A stretch of 64,000 bases of DNA from Lepturacanthus savala. Lineage: Eukaryota > Chordata > Actinopteri > Scombriformes > Trichiuridae. Where the stretch lies: NCBI GenBank assembly GCA_030544235.1, contig CM060467.1, positions 965,001 to 1,029,000 on the forward strand. The letters are read 5' to 3'. The first letter of the stretch is position 1, and each line of letters begins with the position of its first letter. The position numbers were made by a program, and so were the translations under genes. The notes under the pieces are model-generated. The model had not been told where the DNA came from. It ran no database searches and worked only from the letters and a program-made list of their open reading frames with translations. This document shows positions 1-13,290 of this stretch, piece after piece.

Positions 1-97
1 CTGGAAAAAATATTTCACTCTATTTTTGAGAGCTTTTAGGTCCTGAGGGCTGATATCTGAAAGCTTGACCTGAAAAAGACTGAGATCCACTTCAATA

Positions 98-390
98 AAG
101 CCCAGAACTATTCACATGTATGAATAAAACACTGTTGATCTGAAACATTTGTCTTATTCATAAAACTAATATCTCTGCATCCGTTCCTTTAAAATCATGC
201 TTTTTTTTGAATAAAACGTCAGTAATTTGCCTCTAAAATCTTGTAAAAATCACATTTTTAGACTTGAAACCTGTTTATTTGGATTCATTGACTTTAAGAA
301 TTTAGTTACACCAAGTTTTACTATAGTTAATGATCTGAGAAGAAGTAGTTAATGACTTAATGACCAATTATTCCATTAATTTACCAAATA
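98..390 (+). repeat. Diverged dispersed repeat, copy 1
   Basis: Colinear with 2491-2848. Shared blocks include CCCAGAACT, GTTGATCTGAAACATTT, CATTG-CTTTAA-AATTTA and a closing stretch reading GAAGTAGTTAA then TTAATTTACCAA. The blocks keep their order but the spacing differs, so this is an old duplication or two copies of one unclassified element. No coding potential is seen. Confidence 0.6.
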
Positions 391-1599
391 CACTCCTGAA
401 ATTATAATTTTTCTCACTATAAATGTCATTTCTTGTATTTAATTCACTAAATAACCCTTTAGCGTCTAATTAAAGCAACAAAACGTGGCCTACAACACTA
501 ATACACCATGCAGTCTTTTATTGGTTGCACTGCGGCTGTAAATTTCCTCATATTTTACATTTTAATAGTCGACCTGAGGGTTTCACGTAACCTCAGCATG
601 TTCCTCATTCACACCGTTCACACTAGACCTGTCAAACGTCCCGACGCTATAAATCCACGGAGCGTAGCGGCGGCTACTGGTTGGTTTTCCAGATGCTCGA
701 TGTTTAAACGTCTCTCAACAGGTGTAGAAGGAGAAGAAAGAGAGTTTGAGGCGTAAAAGGAGAAAAATGGGCAGAAAACGAGAAGGAATCGGTGATTGGG
801 GTTAAAGTGCGTGGAAGACTTTGGGGATATTTATTAGACAACTCTCTTCCGGAGCAATCTGTTCCCATCGGAGTTCAAAAACAGGTAAAAGTGTCAGGAT
901 AAGATTATTGGAGCCGTAACAGCGGCTGGAAACGTCATTAATCTTTATACTGACCTTCTATGAAGGAGGATACAGTAAATCTACAGGAAGTCTTAATCCC
1001 AACTGAACCAACAGTTATAAGAGTGAAATCCACAATATAACAATGAGTTATACAAGAAAAAAGGTCAATAATTGATTAATTGAGTCGTTTTCAACTATTG
1101 CATCATTGCTGAAGCTCATACAGATCTACAGATCAATTATTTGATCAGATTTAACACTGAAACTGTTAGATTTCATCTTTATATCAACCAGGGTTCACAT
1201 TAGCTCTGAGGGAACACGTTTCTACATCGTTGCAGCTGATTCTCAAACATATGAGGAAAAACCTTCTTGTTGAATGGTTAAAGTTTACTGGTTATATAAG
1301 CAGCGCTAACACGTTAGCCGGTTTAGCTGCTACTTTATTCCTCAAGCTAACACAGGCTAGCGATGCCAAAACAACAAACTTCCTAATAAAAGTGCACGCG
1401 TAGAAGAGAAGCATGCTACATGCTACATGCTACATGCTAGCTGCAGCGTTTTAATCCCTGCACTATCACCGAACAGAACTGAGCCTGAACTCATTTATTC
1501 ACCTCACCTAGCTAATTTTCTGCAGGAAACACTGATATTCTTGATAAAAAGGTCACATTTGATCCTTTAACACACACACAAAGGGTGAATCAGTGACTC
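391..1599. other. Non-coding AT-rich interval
   Basis: No supported gene. Short ORFs start at poor codons and match nothing known to me. From 1411 to 1440 there is a four-copy 7 bp repeat (CATGCTA), set in a GCTA-rich stretch at about 1285-1440. Confidence 0.5.
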
Positions 1600-1790
1600 T
1601 GCTGGGATTTGCACGGGAACAATAGCAGCCATTAGCTCCATTGATGATAATGAGCCAAATTAGTAGCCGGCAGCTCCTGTGATCTCCAAGCAGCAGAAGG
1701 CTGTTCTGTCTCTGGCTACGTGACCTGCTTCATCTCTGTAGCTAGTCATTAACCTCCAAACCTTTCCCGTGCTCTCTCTTTATACAGAAC
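1600..1790. promoter_or_regulatory. Possible conserved non-coding element
   Basis: Balanced composition with several TAAT/ATTA cores (CCATTAGCTCC, AATTAGTAGCC, GTCATTAACC), unlike the AT-rich flanks. It ends in a pyrimidine tract before ACAG at about 1786 that resembles a plus-strand splice acceptor, but no recognisable exon follows. The call is by composition only. Confidence 0.25.
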
Positions 1791-2490
1791 CCCCTTCCAT
1801 CCCAGCGCTACCTAACCCTGGCTGCCGGCCGCTTCCTTCCCACTCGTCATCTCTGGACATCCTGTATATGCCACAGAGCCTCCCTACCCTCTCATTTCCC
1901 TCCCTACTCCATCTTTCTCTTCCTGTTGTGCCCCGTGGATCTGCCCTCACTCTCTGCTGCTGTTTCCTGGATACTCCCTCGTATCTACCTCCTTTTTTTG
2001 TGCAACGGCAGCTTTCTGACGACGATGGGAATTCACGTCGCTTCTTGACACCGTGACCTACTTTCATCACTGAAGTGTGTCTGGAGCTTTGGTGTCAAAC
2101 GCATTTTATTCAGTGTTAAAATATTAAAATAAATGCTGGAGGGAACAGAAGGGAACAGGCTCCAATCCTTGTTTTCAGGATGTTTTCAGGACTTGGACTC
2201 ACACTGATTTAGATTATTTCAAGATTTGTCTTGATTCTTTTGGAACCAGACTCCTTTTGTTCCCAATCAATCAAAATCAGTCAATCAAACTAGATTAAAC
2301 TGTTAAATAAGATGAAATATCCGCCAATGGAGGATAATTCTACTTGATATTAGACTCATTGAACTCAACAGCATGAGACCTCAGTCTGTTTTATTATATT
2401 TCATTTATTGTTCATTTCTATTGGTTTATGCTCCTGTATGTTGTGTGTGTGGTTGTTTTAAAGCACCTTTATAAATAAAGTTAAGTAAAT
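1791..2490. other. Pyrimidine-rich segment, then AT-rich sequence
   Basis: From 1791 to 2056 the plus strand is C/T-rich and open in frame, giving a Pro/Ser/Leu-rich translation with no recognised domain. It could be a non-coding exon, but nothing confirms that. Beyond 2070 I see only AT-rich sequence. Confidence 0.3.
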
Positions 2491-2848
2491 AAACCCCAGA
2501 ACTTTTCATACGTATATAAAACACAGTTGATCTGAAACATTTACTTGTCATTGGCTTTAATAATTTACAGTTAAACACCAACGTTTTATTATAGAAGAAA
2601 CTAAATTATGGGTTTTAATGTATTGTTAGAAACCATTTTGGGGGAAAATGTGTATTTCTAAAACAAAAGCTGATCTCACTTGTTTTAATTCATTTCTATG
2701 GTTTTATTTTACACCAAAGTGTCAAAACTTGCAGTAAAATGTCCCTTAACTCCTCTTATGTTCTGTTTTCTACAAATTCATGGATGAATCCTAAAAAATG
2801 GAAGTAGTTAAAGACTTAATTACCAATTAATACATTAATTTACCAATG
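2491..2848 (+). repeat. Diverged dispersed repeat, copy 2
   Basis: Partner of the repeat at 98-390, in the same orientation, with matching blocks in the same order. It carries an extra ~100 bp in the middle relative to copy 1. Confidence 0.6.
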
Positions 2849-2999
2849 AAACAGCTGTGGTTGTTTTTAAACACCTTTATATTAATTTCCTAAGGATTCA
2901 CGCGTGAATTAGACTCTTCTTTGGTGAATCAGTCGTTTAAGTTAGTGATTTGACTCCAAAACTGGTCACGAGCCAAATAAAAAATACTGGACATCATTT

Positions 3000-4480
3000 C
3001 AGAACCCATTAAATCATCTCTTTTAATTTTCCTCCTGTAGAAAAGCGTGATCTGAGACCCGTGTGTGACCCGTCTCCTACAACCAGCCGTCTACTGTCTC
3101 TCTTTTCCTTTCCCGTCCCTTCTGTTGTTGGAGTGGACGTCTCAGCCTGCAGGGGAGGTTTAACCAGGCGCCCCCATGCAGCTAAAGAGGAACCAGATGT
3201 TGCGTGTCGCGTTAAATCGAGATTCTCAAACACCAACTGACAGAAACCTGTCACCAGAAGAAGGACTGTAAACCTAAAATCTTCCTTTTTAATCAACGGC
3301 GTCGTTTAGGTAACCGACCCCCGTGGGAACGTGTATAAAAGGGGTCGTGTTTACACTTTCATCGATTCATAACCTCATATTTGACGCAGCTTCTGCTTAT
3401 TTTTCTGATGCGAAAGCCTCCAGAAAACTAAACACCCAAAGATCCAGGAAGTGTTTGTTTGCCTCGCAGAAGAATAGCTTCGCCTTGGCCCTGGGGTGTA
3501 GCCGAAGAAAAAACAGCTGTTCTCGGATCAGGAGGTTAAAGGAAGTTCCCTTTTGTGAATTATGCAGCCTCGGCGAGGTAAACACCAGATAAGGAGTTAA
3601 TAAATTCACCCGGACCACCTTTGAAGCTCTTGGGAATGCGTTGATCACGCTTAACCTGTCAAATTTATCTCGGGACAGATGAGAGGCATCTGCCGCCGAT
3701 GAGGAACCAACTGGCCCGTCGCTAACGCCTTTCCTCTCTCTTCCTCTGTTCTCGCTTGTCTTTATACCAACATCTGGCGCCGCTATTAAAAGGACACAGA
3801 TCATTAGCCCCCTCAGAGTGTCTTGAATCTTCAAATGTTAACCAGAGCCCATTCAGCGACGTCTTTTGCGTCACGGCGAGGCATCTGTGCCCGTCTGTTC
3901 CCTACAGGGCGGCGTGGCCGCTAATGAGCCGGGACTCACGTCTTCATCTGTTTCGGTCATTAACCGACGCCACAGAACCTTCAAGGAGTCTGTTGCAGAA
4001 GAAGAAAAGAAGGTGTCGTCGTCTTTTCCGGCCTTTGTTTGCATTATTAATGAGCCGCAACAAAGGTTCTCCTCCAGGTCCACGTAAGAGTTGACCTGGG
4101 TGATCTTGTCTCATTAGTCAGGGAGAGGGGGGGAAAGGGACAAATAACAACATGGTCATAGTTAGCTACTGTCCCCTCAAAGACAAAAGCAGGAGGCTAA
4201 TTGTAAATCCCATCACTGTTAGCTGCTTGATCTACAGTCGGAGGCTACCTAGGCCTTTTCTCCACATTCATGGGGCCACCTGGGACGACTTAAGGGACCC
4301 CACGGCTTGAATGGGCCTCCTCCCAAACCGTAAAAATGGACAAGATGGGGCTCTTAGCTCGTCCCCCGCCTGCCGCTCTTTTGTCATTCGAAGCTAATTA
4401 TCACAGTGACAGCTGAGTGCCGGAGCCACAAAAACCAAAAGCAGCCGACGTGGCCCCGTGCAGACTTTAGAGATGAGAAG
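3000..4480. promoter_or_regulatory. Long block of possible regulatory DNA
   Basis: About 1.5 kb of balanced, repeat-poor sequence with many homeodomain-type cores (CATTAACC, ATTATTAATGAGCC, CTAATTATC, CTAATTGTAAAT) and CpGs, between AT-rich regions. A TATAAAAG at 3334-3341 could mark a plus-strand promoter. ORFs across it (for example 3397-3834 minus) begin at non-ATG codons and resemble no family. Inference from composition only. Confidence 0.35.
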
Positions 4481-4559
4481 TGATAAGATACGACGGCGTT
4501 GTTTCAATATTAGCTGAAACAAGGGTCAAGGGCAGCGACTACAATAACCACAAACCTTT

Positions 4560-5295
4560 TAGAAACAATGGATAATTAACTGGTAAATGCATTAGCATAT
4601 TATCCAACCAGCTTGTTTTAGCTAATTGTACTATTCTAGTAAATTGATGTTAGGTAATTAGCTGATTTGTAAAATTAGCCACAAACACATTGAGATGGTT
4701 AAACTAAAAAAAACTAACTTGTTTACTAAATCTTACCACACAACAAGGTAATTTTAGCTAATTTTACACTAAAATGTTAATAAATGGCTATTTATTGCCC
4801 AATTACTACCTGGTTTGAAATTTGATATTATAATTTAGAAATTATCTCAAATGTCTTCTTAATCTTAAATTATCGCTGGCTAATCTTACACATACTGGCT
4901 AACAAGCTGGCTAAAATGAGCTAATTAGAATATTATGTTAATTTTAAGATGTTGAAACTTACCAACTTACTAAGTCTTACCATCCAACTGATTTTATACT
5001 AATTTTATTCTGCTTCATATTCAGCATTTTGAAATGATCTGAAATTGTCTTATTCTTAAATCACAACAAGCTAATTTTACATGTACTTGCTAAAAAGGTG
5101 GATGATAATTAGCTATTAAGATTATTATATTAATTTTGGGCTGTTGAAATTAACAAAAATCCATTTTATTGGCTGATTATTGAGCATCTTATTAGCCCAT
5201 TAGCAAATAATCAGCAAATGATCTTATTAGCTTATAGCTAATACCATCCAACTAGTTGCTAGCAATGCTAACAATATGTACTAGCTGGTTTGTAA
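4560..5295. repeat. Degenerate GCTAAT-rich repeat tract
   Basis: Variants of GCTAATTTTAC, TTAGCTAATT, CTGGCTAA and CATCCAACTAG recur every few tens of bases without a strict period. It looks like a strongly decayed tandem array. Confidence 0.4.
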
Positions 5296-6056
5296 CATTT
5301 TCTTAATATTAAACATGAACTTTATTATTATTTTTAGCTTCATCACCTACATACATTCTATAGAACATGATGGGTTTATTGACCTGCTCACGATCAATAT
5401 CTGAAAAACCTGAACAATTATCACGTGAGCTTTTAACGGCAGCTTTAACGTGTGATTTATTAATGTTTTAGGTCTTTATCAGTGCTGTAACACCCAGAGC
5501 TAACACTGATAGCGTCGGCTGAGATAACGTCCACATTTATTTTTATCAACACTTTTTTTCCCTCCGGCTTTAAACTGTTGATAATTAAACAGCTCTGACC
5601 TATAAAAGTTATGACTCACTCTGTTAAATCAAAGAGAAAATCAAAGTATTTGCATGAAAACTGCAGTATTAACGTTTCACCAGCTGAACTGTGCCAGGAA
5701 ACCAATTTTCCACAAAGACACACCTGAATCCGGGAAAGTTAAGTCAGAGTTGACGAGTGAACTATTGATTCATCCACTTAGAGGAGATGACGTCGACCAG
5801 GATCCTCGTAAAAAATAAAACAGGAAAACGTCAAAGCTTCAGGCCGAAACAGAAAAGTAGCAGGAAACGGAGAATGTGGTATTTAAAAAGTAAAAAAAAC
5901 AGCTGGATGTTCTGATTCAAGGCTCTTTATCTGCAGATATCAGTATATTCCAATAATATAAATGTATTAAAATGAACAGATCCAGCTTTATTAGTTTAAT
6001 TTAATTAACTTTTTCCTTAGAAAAAATAACCTCATTGACTGACGCTGCAGGAATTA
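5296..6056. other. Non-coding interval
   Basis: AT-rich sequence with no gene or clear repeat seen. Confidence 0.4.
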
Positions 6057-6079
6057 GTTGACACGGAGTAAAGTGGGAA

Positions 6080-6134
6080 CACCGTACGAAGGCGAACCCC
6101 CCCAGAGTCCGGGGAGGTTCGCCTTCGTACGGTG
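6080..6134. repeat. Perfect 19 bp inverted repeat (hairpin)
   Basis: The left arm 6080-6098 reads CACCGTACGAAGGCGAACC. Its exact reverse complement is 6116-6134, with a 17-base C/G-rich loop between. It is CpG-rich inside an AT-rich region. The open frame across it has no recognisable product. Confidence 0.85.
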
Positions 6135-6224
6135 CTGGACTGGGTCTTGGTACACTAACACCAGACATGGACCAGGATTCTCTGGTTCCAGCTTCTCAAA
6201 TCTCAAGTTTAAGTTTAAGAAGTT

Positions 6225-6485
6225 TATTATTATAAATAGAGTGGAGCTACAATGATTATTAATCAACTATTAAATTAAACACCAACTATTTGGATAATAA
6301 ATTAACTGATTTTACTCATTTTTCAGGAGAAAATGTCCATATTCTCTGATTATTTCCTGGTTTCTTTAATCTCTATAATAATAAACTGATGATCTTTGGA
6401 CATTTTAGACTTTGGGAAACACTGATTCATATTTTACACCATTTAATGAACCAATAATTAATCGATTAATCATTTGTATAAAATG
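6225..6485 (+). mobile_element. Non-autonomous DNA-transposon-like copy (family M)
   Basis: Carries the family's hallmarks: paired TTAAT/ATTAAC-rich ends, AATGTCC-ATATTCTCTG, TTATTTCCTGGTTTCTTTA, TATAATAATAAACTGATGA, CTTTGG and CGATTAATCATT. The family recurs about 15 times here in both orientations. From general knowledge it resembles a MITE widespread in percomorph genomes; I do not assign a database name. Confidence 0.6.
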
Positions 6486-6722
6486 TTAATGCTTGAAAGT
6501 AAAAAATACTAAAAATAAAATAATAAAATACCAAAAAAATAGAAAATTACTAAAAATACAACATATACAAAAACACAAAAAAACTAAAAATAAAATACTA
6601 AAACTACTAAAAATACTGAAGATATTAAAATAATAAAAAATACTAAAACTAAATAAAATAAAAAAATTAAATAAAAAAAACACAAATACTAAAAATGCAA
6701 AAATAACAAAAAAATAAATCAA
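6486..6722. repeat. TACTAAAAATA low-complexity tract
   Basis: An A-rich simple tract built on variants of ACTAAAAATAAAAT. Its complement gives a Phe-rich ORF that is not a gene. Confidence 0.7.
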
Positions 6723-6764
6723 ATCATTTTTTCAGTGTAAAGAGGTTTTTGCTATTCTAAAATA

Positions 6765-7020
6765 AAACTGCAATAATTAGTCAATCAGTTTCCAACTATT
6801 AAATTAATCTACAACTATTGTGATAATTGATTAGAGTCATTTGTTAATTAGTAAATGTGTAAATTCTCTGGTTCCAGCTTCTCTTCTCTGATTATTTCCT
6901 GGTTTCTTTAGTCTCTATAATAATAAACTGATGATCTTTGGACAAAAAAAGACATTTTAGGTTGAATCTTATCAATAATCAATAGATTGATTATCAGTTA
7001 GTTGTTAGCTGCAGCACTAG
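6765..7020 (+). mobile_element. Family M element, near complete
   Basis: Contains the left end (CAATAATTAGTCAATCAG), the core CTCTGGTTCCAGCTTCTC, TCTGATTATTTCCTGG, AATAAACTGATGATC, GACATTTTAGGTTGAATC, and a right end closing in AGCTGCAGCAC. Confidence 0.7.
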
Positions 7021-9579
7021 TGAATTGTTATTCAGTTTGATAAAAATCTAAACTGTTATATCTCAATAAAACTCTCATTTTAATCCATTTATAAACCATG
7101 ATGGCACCTTAAATCTGTCCAGTAAAAACACAAAGCTTCATTTTCCATTTAAAGTCATGCAGCAGCTACAATTTCACCAGTTTATGATGTTTTATCATGA
7201 AACTAAACGCTGCAGACATTAGATCCAGCGTAAATCACCAGAAATCTGCAGGATCAGTTTCCATCCAGGACGGAGACGGATGTCTGAGCATCTCAGGAGT
7301 TTGTCTGCAGGCAGCTGGACGACTGCAGGGGTTGGTGTAGGAAATTAATTATCTGGGCATTAATGGATGAAGTCAAATATTAAAGAATAGGGACATTAAC
7401 AGACTCACAGCAGCTTCAAAACTCTGCTTTTTGATGCATTCTGGGATATTTTATTGTGAAAAGTCTTCTGATCTTAATCAAATAGAACTTAATCATCTAA
7501 ATGCATCTTAAATAAATAAGTTCAATATATTTTATAAATCATCTCATTATTCTATAGATTCATTACACATAAACCTTTTTTAATATATTTTGAGGATTAT
7601 GGCTCCAGATAATAGAAACTCCACAAACTCTTAGTGATTTTCTAATGACATTAAATGCAGCTTTATATTGGAGAAGTAATTTCCTATGTCAGGGTGTCAA
7701 ACACGTGGTCCGGGGGCCAGAAACGGCCGCTACAGGGTTCAATCTGGTCCTCTGGAAACATGAGAATATTTCTGAGTTTAAGGGATAAAATATTCACTGA
7801 TATGATTTAGCTGGAGAAAAGTAATAAGATATTTTAAGGTAATTTAATTACTTTTAAATACTAGTTTATTCTAATTTGTGTAAATATATTAATATATAAA
7901 AAGAGGGAAGAACTTTGTAGCTGCTTTTCTTAAATAAATTAATGAAAATGGGGGAAAAAAACTGAGAAATTGTTGTTTTATTCCTGTTTTACAAATTAAA
8001 GGTTAAATAATTCTATAGATATTTATAATGAATAAGGATTAGTGTTGTTTATATGTACATTTTTACTGGTTTGACCCACTTGAGATAAAGTAAATAGAGT
8101 TTGACCTCCTGACCTCTGTGATTCCAGATACAGCAGCAAACCAGGACCAGCTAATTATCAGTGGTGTAATTTAGATTAGATAGAAATTAGATTAAATCTC
8201 AAAAACATAAAACTGAGTTTTCAGTGAGTTATAGAAGGTGTTATAGATGTTGTTTAAATTAAGACAAATATCTGGTCTAAATCTGTTTATTTCTCTGATT
8301 TGGGTCAATTTGCATTAAGAAAAATAGATTTTTTAATATTTTTTTATTTTATTTTTTAAAATTATTTTCTTAAAAGAAGATTAAACTGACTAAAATCAAG
8401 ATTTTTTTTTTAAGTCAGGCACTTGTAAGAGGTCCTGCACTGAAATTAATACAATTAAAATTAATTAATAAAATATATATAAATAATTATTATAAATTAT
8501 ATTATTATTATAAATAACACAAATTATATTATAAAATTAATAAAAATTAAAATAATAATAAATAAATTACTAATAGGTAAATAAAATAATAAATAAATTA
8601 AATCTTAATCTGTAGAAATATCTTATTTTTTAGTACAATTAGTCCAATATTGAGTAGAATTATCTTGTTGCACTGGCAGATAATATAAGATCAGATAATC
8701 ATTTATTTATCTCACGAAGGGGAAAATTACATCAACAACGAGAGTAAAGAGAAGAAAATATAACACAATAAATAGAATATAATAGAATATAATATAATAT
8801 ATAATATAATATAGGATCCATTCTTTTTGCTGATTTTAGTCGATTTAAACCTCTTTCTGAAGAGAAAATTGACCCAAATCAGGTAAAAAATATATATAAT
8901 TAAGTTCAATATTGGACTAAATACAAGACATTTGTTAATCTCTGAACCAGGTTCATATTGAGTTTATCCATTAATCCCAGTAAAAACCTCAGCTCCAACA
9001 ATAAATAAAGTATTTTATCTGTATTAAACCCAATGTTACTGTTCCAGCATCAATATATATCATCAATATCCACATCATCAATACAATAATCAATAGTTTA
9101 ATAGAATATCAGTAGTAGAGACTATTTACATATTTAATTTATTCATGATTATTTAATTGGCTCCTTTATAATAAACATCTATCACAATATATTCTACATG
9201 TTCTGGAATGATCCTCATTGATTTATAGGATTTATGGACTAATAATTGACCTTTGACCTCTTCTCTTATTAATCATTGGACTAATATATATTTTTATCTG
9301 TAGTAATTCAGTTTTTGTGTCCGTCACAGCAACATAAATTCTTCTACTGTTCTACAGAATAAATTAATGTTGTCTGATGTGATTTCTATTATTTTATTTC
9401 TTCCAACCTTTATTTTAGAAAACGTTCTTCTTAATCTAAAGTAGAAGGTAAAACAATACGAAGTTTTGTTCGGTGGATTCTTCAGAAATCGTTGATGCTG
9501 CAGAGAAGGAACCAGGCTGTAAACTGTAGTTTTTAGTGTGTAAACTAAGCAGATTTACAGCAGATCTGGTCTAAATCAA

Positions 9580-9580
<1 letters not shown>
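7021..9580. other. AT-rich non-coding interval
   Basis: No gene. At 7684-7765 there is a short piece reading CAGGGTGTCAAAC then GGGGGCCAGAAACGG, which resembles a hAT-type transposon end. From 8440 to 8620 and 8760 to 8815 there are (ATA/TAAT)-rich low-complexity tracts. The remainder is unremarkable. Confidence 0.4.
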
Positions 9581-10130
<550 letters not shown>

Positions 10131-10329
10131 AATCGTAGGTTTGATTAAAAAAAACGTTGCGTTCATCAAGAAAATCTCATAAATGGACGATGAAATAACA
10201 AAAAACCAGCAGTGAAAACACATCAGAGGAGCCAGTTTTCTATTATTTCTCTGTTATTGATCTTTACTTTTACCGATTGATCATCCTGCTGCTGGTTAAT
10301 ATGTAGGTCAACAGGTCAAATGTAGGTCA

Positions 10330-10595
10330 AGGAATTGATGATTAGTTGTTTGGTTGCTAATTTTTATAATCAATGAACCGATTTGAGTCATTTATTTAGT
10401 AGAAAATGACCAAATTCTCTGGTTCCAGCTTCTCTTCTCTGATTATTTCCTGGTTTCTTTAGTCTCTATAATAATAAACTGATGATCTTTGGACAAAATA
10501 AAAGACATTTTAGGTTGAATCAAACAACTAATCGATTAATCACTTTACTAATCAACAGATAAATCAAATATCAGAATATCAGTTCATTGTAGCCC
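10330..10595 (+). mobile_element. Family M element
   Basis: Near-complete copy with the core CTCTGGTTCCAGCTTCTC, CTCTATAATAATAAACTG, GACATTTTAGGTTGAATC and a right end closing in TTGTAGCCC. Confidence 0.7.
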
Positions 10596-10679
10596 TAAAA
10601 CTGGTAAACTGGTGATGTTTAATTTAAATCAGACTAATTCAAGTTAATAAAAGACAAATCTGAGCAAATAAATAAAATG

Positions 10680-10860
10680 AAAAACATGATTAGTTGATTA
10701 ATTGATTAGTTGCCAACTATCACATTAATCTCTGTCTATTTTGATAATTGATTTTATGGATTTGAGTCGTTTTTTCAGTAGAAAATGTCCAAATTCTCTG
10801 GTTCCAGCTTCTCTTCTTTAATTATTTCTTTATTCTTCTATAATAATAAACTGACTGAAA
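10680..10860 (+). mobile_element. Family M element, 3'-truncated
   Basis: Left end and the CTCTGGTTCCAGCTTCTC core are present. Similarity stops after TAATAATAAACTGA. Confidence 0.6.
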
Positions 10861-10904
10861 CTTCACAGGATCTAGAACGGAACCCTGAGGAACCCCACAT
10901 TTGA

Positions 10905-11005
10905 TTTGACTATTTTGGTAATCGACAAATCGATTTGAGTCATTTTTAAGAAGAAAATGTCCAAATTCTCTGGTTCCAGCTTCTCAAACCTGATTATTAT
11001 AACCT
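10905..11005 (+). mobile_element. Family M fragment
   Basis: Retains ATCGATTTGAGTCATTTTTA and CTCTGGTTCCAGCTTCTC, then diverges. Confidence 0.55.
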
Positions 11006-11059
11006 GAATAATAATAATTAATAACATGGTTAACAAGCAATAGAAAAGTTAAGGTGTCT

Positions 11060-11290
11060 CGTTATAGAGATTTAATTGATAACTGTGATAATTCTCTGGT
11101 TCCAGCTTCTCTTCTCTGGTTATTTCCTGGTTTCTTTAGTCTCTATAATAATAAACTGATGATCTTTGGACAAAAAAAGACATTTTAAGTTGAATCTTCA
11201 TCTTTTTAGGAAACACTGATCCACGTTTTACACCATTTAATGAACCAATAGATTAATCTACTATCACAATAATCGTTAGTTGCAGCCTTA
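11060..11290 (+). mobile_element. Family M element
   Basis: Core, TATTTCCTGGTTTCTTTAG, GATGATCTTTGG, CACCATTTAATGAACCAATA and a right end in GTTGCAGCC are visible. It is the fourth copy within 1 kb, so this site is a nest of the family. Confidence 0.65.
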
Positions 11291-11815
11291 ATGTCAGATT
11301 TGTTGCATCCTTCGCTGTAAATTTGATTCTTAAATGAGTTTCCTGTGAATCTACAGAAAACCTGTTTTAACAATCAGCTTCTTCCTGTGACATGAAGCAT
11401 GAATTTAACATTTCCTGCCTGGTTTTGTTGTGAATCATTAAGGATTCAGTGATATTTGTGTTAGAATCAGACGACATTCAGGTGATTTTGTGATAAAAAC
11501 ACTAAAACACACAGTCCTGATGACCCGTATGAGTTTTAGACTGTTACTAATAATTAATGACTAACAGGAACTTTTAGCTCTCGCTGTTTAACCATGAATA
11601 TTTAATTTCATAGAGAAATACTAAAGATGTTAAAATGGAGCTTTTAGGGACGACTCTATGAAGCTGTTTGGTAAAATGACTCATCATGACTCAGGGTCAC
11701 ATGATGCATCCAGAACATGTTGATTTTAAAAAGAAAAGGAGCTTTTTATTTCATCAGAATTAATTAACATGGTCAACACTGTTCAGCTGCAGCTACACAT
11801 CAACATGCTAAAGTT

Positions 11816-11819
<4 letters not shown>

Positions 11820-11867
<48 letters not shown>
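11820..11867 (+). repeat. (TG)24 microsatellite
   Basis: Uninterrupted TG repeat. Confidence 0.97.
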
Positions 11868-11871
<4 letters not shown>

Positions 11872-12694
11872 GCTCTTCTCACGTGTTCTCTGAGTAAATA
11901 ATTTACTGTAAATTCATCCTGTGTTCGTCCTCAGTGTTAAAACTAAAACCCTTAAACTAACATGTTGAATATTACAACTTCTTGTCTTTGTCCTTTTCCC
12001 CAAACAATCAACATCACAGTTGTTTTTATATCACATGAATTATCAGCTTTAACTTTGTAAAAGGAAATATTACGATAATAAATCATCAAATCAACATTAC
12101 TATAAATATTACTATAACAAATCAAATCAATATATCATCGTCAAAACACTTTTTTTAATAAAACAATACAATTTTTCTTTTTAACACAGATTAAATTGAC
12201 TAAAATAAAGAAAAAACTAGAAATAAGATAAATCATCTGATAATTCTCCTCAGTATTGGACTAATGCACCAAAACCTCTCGTTAAGAGATTAACGAGTTG
12301 ATTAATCAACTAATCAGAAATATATAAAATCAATGAATTATTATATTGTGGATTTCAAGGTTATAACTATGAGGTCAGTGAGGATTAAGATTTGTTATAA
12401 ACTTATTACTACATGTTATTATAAAGGTCACATGGTCTGAGGTAGATTATAGATTATTACACATGGAATTATAAATGAAAAATAGAAATAAATTACACAT
12501 GGTTACCTATTATATACAGATTATAATACAAGTATAATATAAGATACAAGTTAGATATTAAATAGAAGAGATATAGTATATATAATATAACAATAATAAA
12601 ATTATATTAATGTAATATTGAACATATATAATATTCCACATGACTATAAAAGGTATAAAGGGTTATAGCTATGATTGTTGTATGGCTCTCATTA

Positions 12695-12695
<1 letters not shown>
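11868..12695. other. AT-rich non-coding interval
   Basis: No gene seen. The sequence is very AT-rich from about 12020 to 12630. Confidence 0.4.

Positions 12696-12741
<46 letters not shown>
12696..12741 (+). repeat. (CA)n microsatellite
   Basis: About 22 CA units. The flanking ORFs are repeat-driven. Confidence 0.97.
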
Positions 12742-13290
12742 GCTGTCAACATCTGGAAGATTGTGACGATGTATTATAAAACCTGGATATGGTACCGCTG
12801 CTCTATTTCCCCCGGTGGCCGCTCGTGGTACTGCAACAAAATAATTCCAAAAATAATTTTCCATCGACGTTCGCAATTTACACGTTCCCATCGCCCCAGA
12901 GCATCATGGGAAGTGACTCTACTGATCAGTCACATAACGAGGAAATAAACCAGGAACATTTTCAAACTTCCCTTGAAATGAATGGCGGCCGTTTTCAGTC
13001 TGGTATCCAGGTCTATGATACATCCATGGTTGTGATGTGACGGGACGTGACGGCTGCTACAGAGACCGTGAACAGTTCCAGGGAGGTGAGATGTGGACAA
13101 GTTCTGTCACCAACACACCAGAGACGTTTCCTGTTTCCATGACGACCATCAATTATAGATCCAGCATGAAACCACAGGGAAAACTTTAAAACACTATCAG
13201 TTCTTATCAGAGGCGGAAAAACACAACTAAATAATTCTGAATATTCTAGAAATATTAAATAACGCAGTGTCTCTACAATACATTTCCTAA
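12742..13290. other. Non-coding interval of moderate complexity
   Basis: Balanced sequence with no recognised protein. It may be part of a longer mobile element whose end is the repeat at 13291-13385. Confidence 0.3.

Noticed and set aside
1787..2056. Possible plus-strand exon after a good acceptor-like tract
   Set aside because: No recognisable protein and no partner donor; left as an unexplained pyrimidine-rich segment.
3397..3834. 145-codon minus-strand ORF
   Set aside because: Starts at a non-ATG codon and has no domain; likely chance in a balanced-composition block.
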